DNA of 8,535 nucleotides, taken from an uncultured Lachnospiraceae bacterium. Its GTDB lineage: Bacteria > Bacillota_A > Clostridia > Lachnospirales > Lachnospiraceae. The stretch's first letter is position 1. Each line of letters starts with the position of its first letter. Location of the stretch: positions 1 to 8,535 of the forward strand of contig CACZHN010000102.1 of assembly GCA_902780985.1 (NCBI GenBank), read 5' to 3'. This document shows, piece by piece, positions 6,440 through 8,535 of this stretch. A program made the translations under genes and the position numbers. Under the pieces are notes generated by a model. It was not told where the DNA came from, did no database searches, and worked only from the letters and a program-made list of their open reading frames with translations.

Positions 6440-6451
6440 ATGGAGACAACT

Positions 6452-7861
6452 ATGAATAATCATTTATTTGATCTTATGATGTTGGCTATCATGGTTCCGA
6501 TGGCCTTCGTATTGTTTTTTTACTATTATCCGAAGAAGTGGAAGGACAGAAAGTTTATCTTTGGAGTCAGGAACCGCGGAGAATTTAAGAATCTTGATGT
6601 AGCACCTCGTGTTGATGACATTACGGGCCGCGCATATAAGCAGACACTTATCATATTGGTGGCTTCACTTGTCATTATGGGACTCCTGTGTCTGATTCCC
6701 GATTTTGTAGTAAGAATGACAATCTGGACCCTGTTTGTCATGGTGGATTTGATCTTTCTCATGATCCCGTTCATACGCGGAAACGGGGAGATGAAGAGCC
6801 TGAAGAGAGAGACAGGACTTATTGCCAGAGGTGTATCCTATACCGACTTTACAAATGTCGATGCGATTCATGCACTTAAGCTTTCAAATGTTGTTATTCC
6901 GAATATTGTCGGCGGAATAGCGATATTGGCTGCATTTCTTTATGATGCGGGTATCATAACCTTCGGAGGAAAAGTTCCGGACGGAAGCTATGAGATTACA
7001 TGGATGCTTGGTGCATTTATGATCGTAGGACTTATGATGATCCCTATTGCCTTACTGATCGACAGGATGAGAAATGAAGTCATCTCGGAAGACAGCGACA
7101 TAAATAAGAATTTCAACAGAGCAAAGAAGAAGAACTGGGCCGATACAAATACAGCCATGGTCTGGGTAAATACGATTTTTATGGTAGTATGTTTACCTGC
7201 TATGATCCTGTTTAATAACATGGATACCGTATACCTGGTTATGATGGTGATTTATATGGCTCTTCTCATCATATGCATAGGATTGTATGCAAAGAGAAGT
7301 CTTGCAATCGATAGGAGATACAGAAAAGAAACCTCAATTGAAGTTGATGATGACGACTTCTGGATCCTCGGAACTTTTTACTATAATCCGGACGATAAGA
7401 GACTGAATGTCGAGAAGCGTTCCGGACTGGGAGCAACGGTCAACATGGCACACCCTGTAGGTAAGGCCATCGGAGTGATCGGAATTGCTGCGGTATTCTT
7501 TACCATAGGAGTACTCATCTGGACCGGCAAAATGGGAAAGACACCGATATCCATGTATGTGGAGAACGGTAATCTTGTCTGCCACCATACAAAAGACGAT
7601 TATGTGATCCCGGTTGCATCCATCGAAGATCCTGTACTGGGTGAAAACTCAGAGGACCTGAATATCCACAGAACCAGCGGATACGAGATGCCTCCGGTCG
7701 TTAAGGGAAAATGCTCCGTTGACGGAGAGAAAGGCTGTATAGTATTCATAAACTTTGATGCGGGCGAATATATCCGCTTCACATATGACGGAAGAACCTA
7801 TTATGTAAGCGGCGGAACCGCAGAAGAAACCGAAGCCGCATTTCAACAGATTGAAAAGTGA
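6452..7861 (+). CDS. Multi-spanning membrane protein with DUF5808-like motif
   Basis: A 469-residue integral membrane protein of unknown function. Hydrophobic helices are seen at about residues 5-26, 64-82, 86-108, 146-166, 182-205, 236-255, 259-281 and 337-357. Between the last two lies WILGTFYYNPDDKRLNVEKR...GATVNMAHP (304-335), which matches the DUF5808 pattern as I recall it. A soluble C-terminal part (about 363-469), rich in beta-strand-like segments, has the look of a bacterial PH-like domain; that is weak inference. The first helix followed by FIFGVRNRGEF resembles the DUF1648/SdpI-type proteins often paired with regulators. I place the start at 6452, because TGGAG (6441-6445) sits six bases before it. 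An in-frame ATG at 6440 touches the gntR stop and lacks a good ribosome site; it would add four residues. The gene is coupled to gntR and followed by a terminator. Confidence 0.88.
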   Translation: MNNHLFDLMMLAIMVPMAFVLFFYYYPKKWKDRKFIFGVRNRGEFKNLDVAPRVDDITGRAYKQTLIILVASLVIMGLLCLIPDFVVRMTIWTLFVMVDLIFLMIPFIRGNGEMKSLKRETGLIARGVSYTDFTNVDAIHALKLSNVVIPNIVGGIAILAAFLYDAGIITFGGKVPDGSYEITWMLGAFMIVGLMMIPIALLIDRMRNEVISEDSDINKNFNRAKKKNWADTNTAMVWVNTIFMVVCLPAMILFNNMDTVYLVMMVIYMALLIICIGLYAKRSLAIDRRYRKETSIEVDDDDFWILGTFYYNPDDKRLNVEKRSGLGATVNMAHPVGKAIGVIGIAAVFFTIGVLIWTGKMGKTPISMYVENGNLVCHHTKDDYVIPVASIEDPVLGENSEDLNIHRTSGYEMPPVVKGKCSVDGEKGCIVFINFDAGEYIRFTYDGRTYYVSGGTAEETEAAFQQIEK

Positions 7862-7866
7862 GACGT

Positions 7867-7905
7867 AGGGCCGGGGAGTTGAACAACTCCCCGGCCCTTT
7901 CTGTT
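7867..7905 (+). terminator. Strong GC-rich terminator between convergent genes
   Basis: A 14-bp perfect stem (7867-7880 with 7885-7898) closes a GAAC tetraloop and is followed by a T-rich run (TTTCTGTT, 7898-7905). It begins six bases after the membrane-protein stop. The T-run is interrupted, but the stem is very stable. On the minus strand the tail reads ACGTCTCACTTTTC, a poor T-tract, so action on the convergent GGDEF gene is possible but less certain. Confidence 0.88.
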
Positions 7906-8535
7906 ATATCCTATGCATCTTATTTTCCTTCTTAACCTCATACATCTTCTCATCGGCCTGCTGTATCAGGTCCAGAAGTGTATCGGTTTCCTTAGGAACG
8001 GTTGTTATATAACCCAGACTCGCCGAAAGCTTATACGGTTTATCAAGCTTGCGGTTCATGGTTGCAAGTCTGGTCATCAGTCGTTTTTTGAACTGCTCGG
8101 CAAAGCCGGCGCCGGTTCCGAAGATTACGAATTCGTCGCCGCCGAATCTTCCGCAGATGTTTACGGTGCCGCAGGAAACGCTGATGGCATCGGCCATGCT
8201 CTTGATGGCGAAGTCGCCTTCCTGATGTCCGTAGGTGTCGTTGATGCCCTTTAATCCGTCCATATCAACGAAGCAGACGGTTACCGGGCTGGAAGCGGAT
8301 TTACATTGCTTGAAGAGGTACTCCGCATTTTTATTGAAGCCGTTTCTGTTGTAGATCCTGCAGAGCGGATCCAGAATATTCAGCTTGGATATGTTGTCGA
8401 TCGCATTTCCGAGGCTCAGGGTCATGGTATGACACAGGAGACTGTTGATCGGAAAATCGTTATTCGTGATTATATAATATCCCAGGCATCTCTGGTTGAA
8501 ATGCAATGGAATGTAGTAGCTTATATTGCCGCCCG
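7904..8535 (-). CDS. GGDEF diguanylate cyclase, C-terminal part (5' end outside window)
   Basis: The minus-strand frame is open from the right edge to a TAA at 7904-7906, about 209 visible residues. The apparent start at 8506 is a TTG; the frame continues upstream as GGNISYYIP, so the gene is truncated by the window. The GGDEF domain makes c-di-GMP from two GTP. Visible features are DPLCRIYNRNGF (usual DPLTGLYNRRGF), VDMDGLKGINDTYGHQEGD with the metal-binding Asp, and the active-site GGDEF (8129-8143), all intact. The position of the inhibitory RxxD site, just before RFGGDEF, reads GTVN, so product inhibition at that site is not expected. The upstream stretch (PLHFNQRCLGYYIITNNDFPI) resembles the end of a sensor domain found before GGDEF domains in Lachnospiraceae, perhaps a periplasmic-binding-protein-like one; this is inference. 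The gene is convergent with the GntR module. Confidence 0.93.
   Translation of the reverse strand, partial: GGNISYYIPLHFNQRCLGYYIITNNDFPINSLLCHTMTLSLGNAIDNISKLNILDPLCRIYNRNGFNKNAEYLFKQCKSASSPVTVCFVDMDGLKGINDTYGHQEGDFAIKSMADAISVSCGTVNICGRFGGDEFVIFGTGAGFAEQFKKRLMTRLATMNRKLDKPYKLSASLGYITTVPKETDTLLDLIQQADEKMYEVKKENKMHRI

Noticed and set aside
6440..6451. ATG directly after the gntR stop as the membrane-protein start
   Set aside because: It lacks a good ribosome site, while the ATG at 6452 has TGGAG six bases upstream. It remains possible, with a difference of only four residues.
8504..8506. TTG as the start of the GGDEF gene
   Set aside because: The frame stays open to the window edge and upstream residues continue a sensor-like sequence, so the gene is simply cut by the window.
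1..8535. CRISPR array, insertion sequence, phage or defence genes
   Set aside because: No regularly spaced repeats, transposase motifs, terminal inverted repeats or integrase features were found on either strand.

Overview
The window looks like chromosomal DNA from an anaerobic Firmicute, most likely a Lachnospiraceae member of the Butyrivibrio type. This rests on moderate GC content, purine-rich Shine-Dalgarno sites before nearly every gene, a YwlG/UPF0340 gene next to a low-molecular-weight protein tyrosine phosphatase (as in Bacillus and clostridia), an iron-containing alcohol dehydrogenase, and a GGDEF protein with a sensor-like N-terminal stretch. The taxon is inferred from gene content, not from a marker gene.

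Region 1 (1-5934, + strand) is one compact co-directional cluster with gaps of only 3 to 33 bases. In order it holds: the 3' end of a low-molecular-weight protein tyrosine phosphatase; a small three-helix membrane protein; a UPF0340 (YwlG, TIGR01440) protein; an ABC-F ATPase of the Uup/YfmR type; an iron-containing alcohol dehydrogenase; a membrane-anchored endonuclease/exonuclease/phosphatase-fold hydrolase; and a Nudix hydrolase. A clear intrinsic terminator at 5898-5934 closes it. The spacing supports co-transcription, but the products do not form one obvious pathway. They look like housekeeping and maintenance functions: phosphatase signalling, ribosome rescue, redox, nucleotide or isoprenoid-type Nudix chemistry, and surface hydrolysis.

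Region 2 (5935-7898, + strand) is a separate two-gene module. It has its own promoter region with a perfect 9-bp inverted repeat flanked by a looser outer pair of half-sites. A leader with a 7-bp hairpin follows. Then come a short YtrA-type GntR repressor and a multi-spanning membrane protein with a DUF5808-like motif. The layout suggests an autoregulated, ligand-induced membrane module. The membrane protein has no assigned function, and this is the least understood and most interesting part of the window. A strong GC-rich hairpin at 7867-7898 ends it.

Region 3 (7904-8535, - strand) is the 3' part of a convergent gene for a GGDEF diguanylate cyclase that runs off the right edge. Its GGDEF active site is intact, but the usual RxxD inhibitory site is absent.

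I found no tRNA, rRNA, CRISPR array, insertion sequence or phage gene. Most of the window is ordinary chromosomal sequence; the GntR/DUF5808 locus is the best candidate for new biology.
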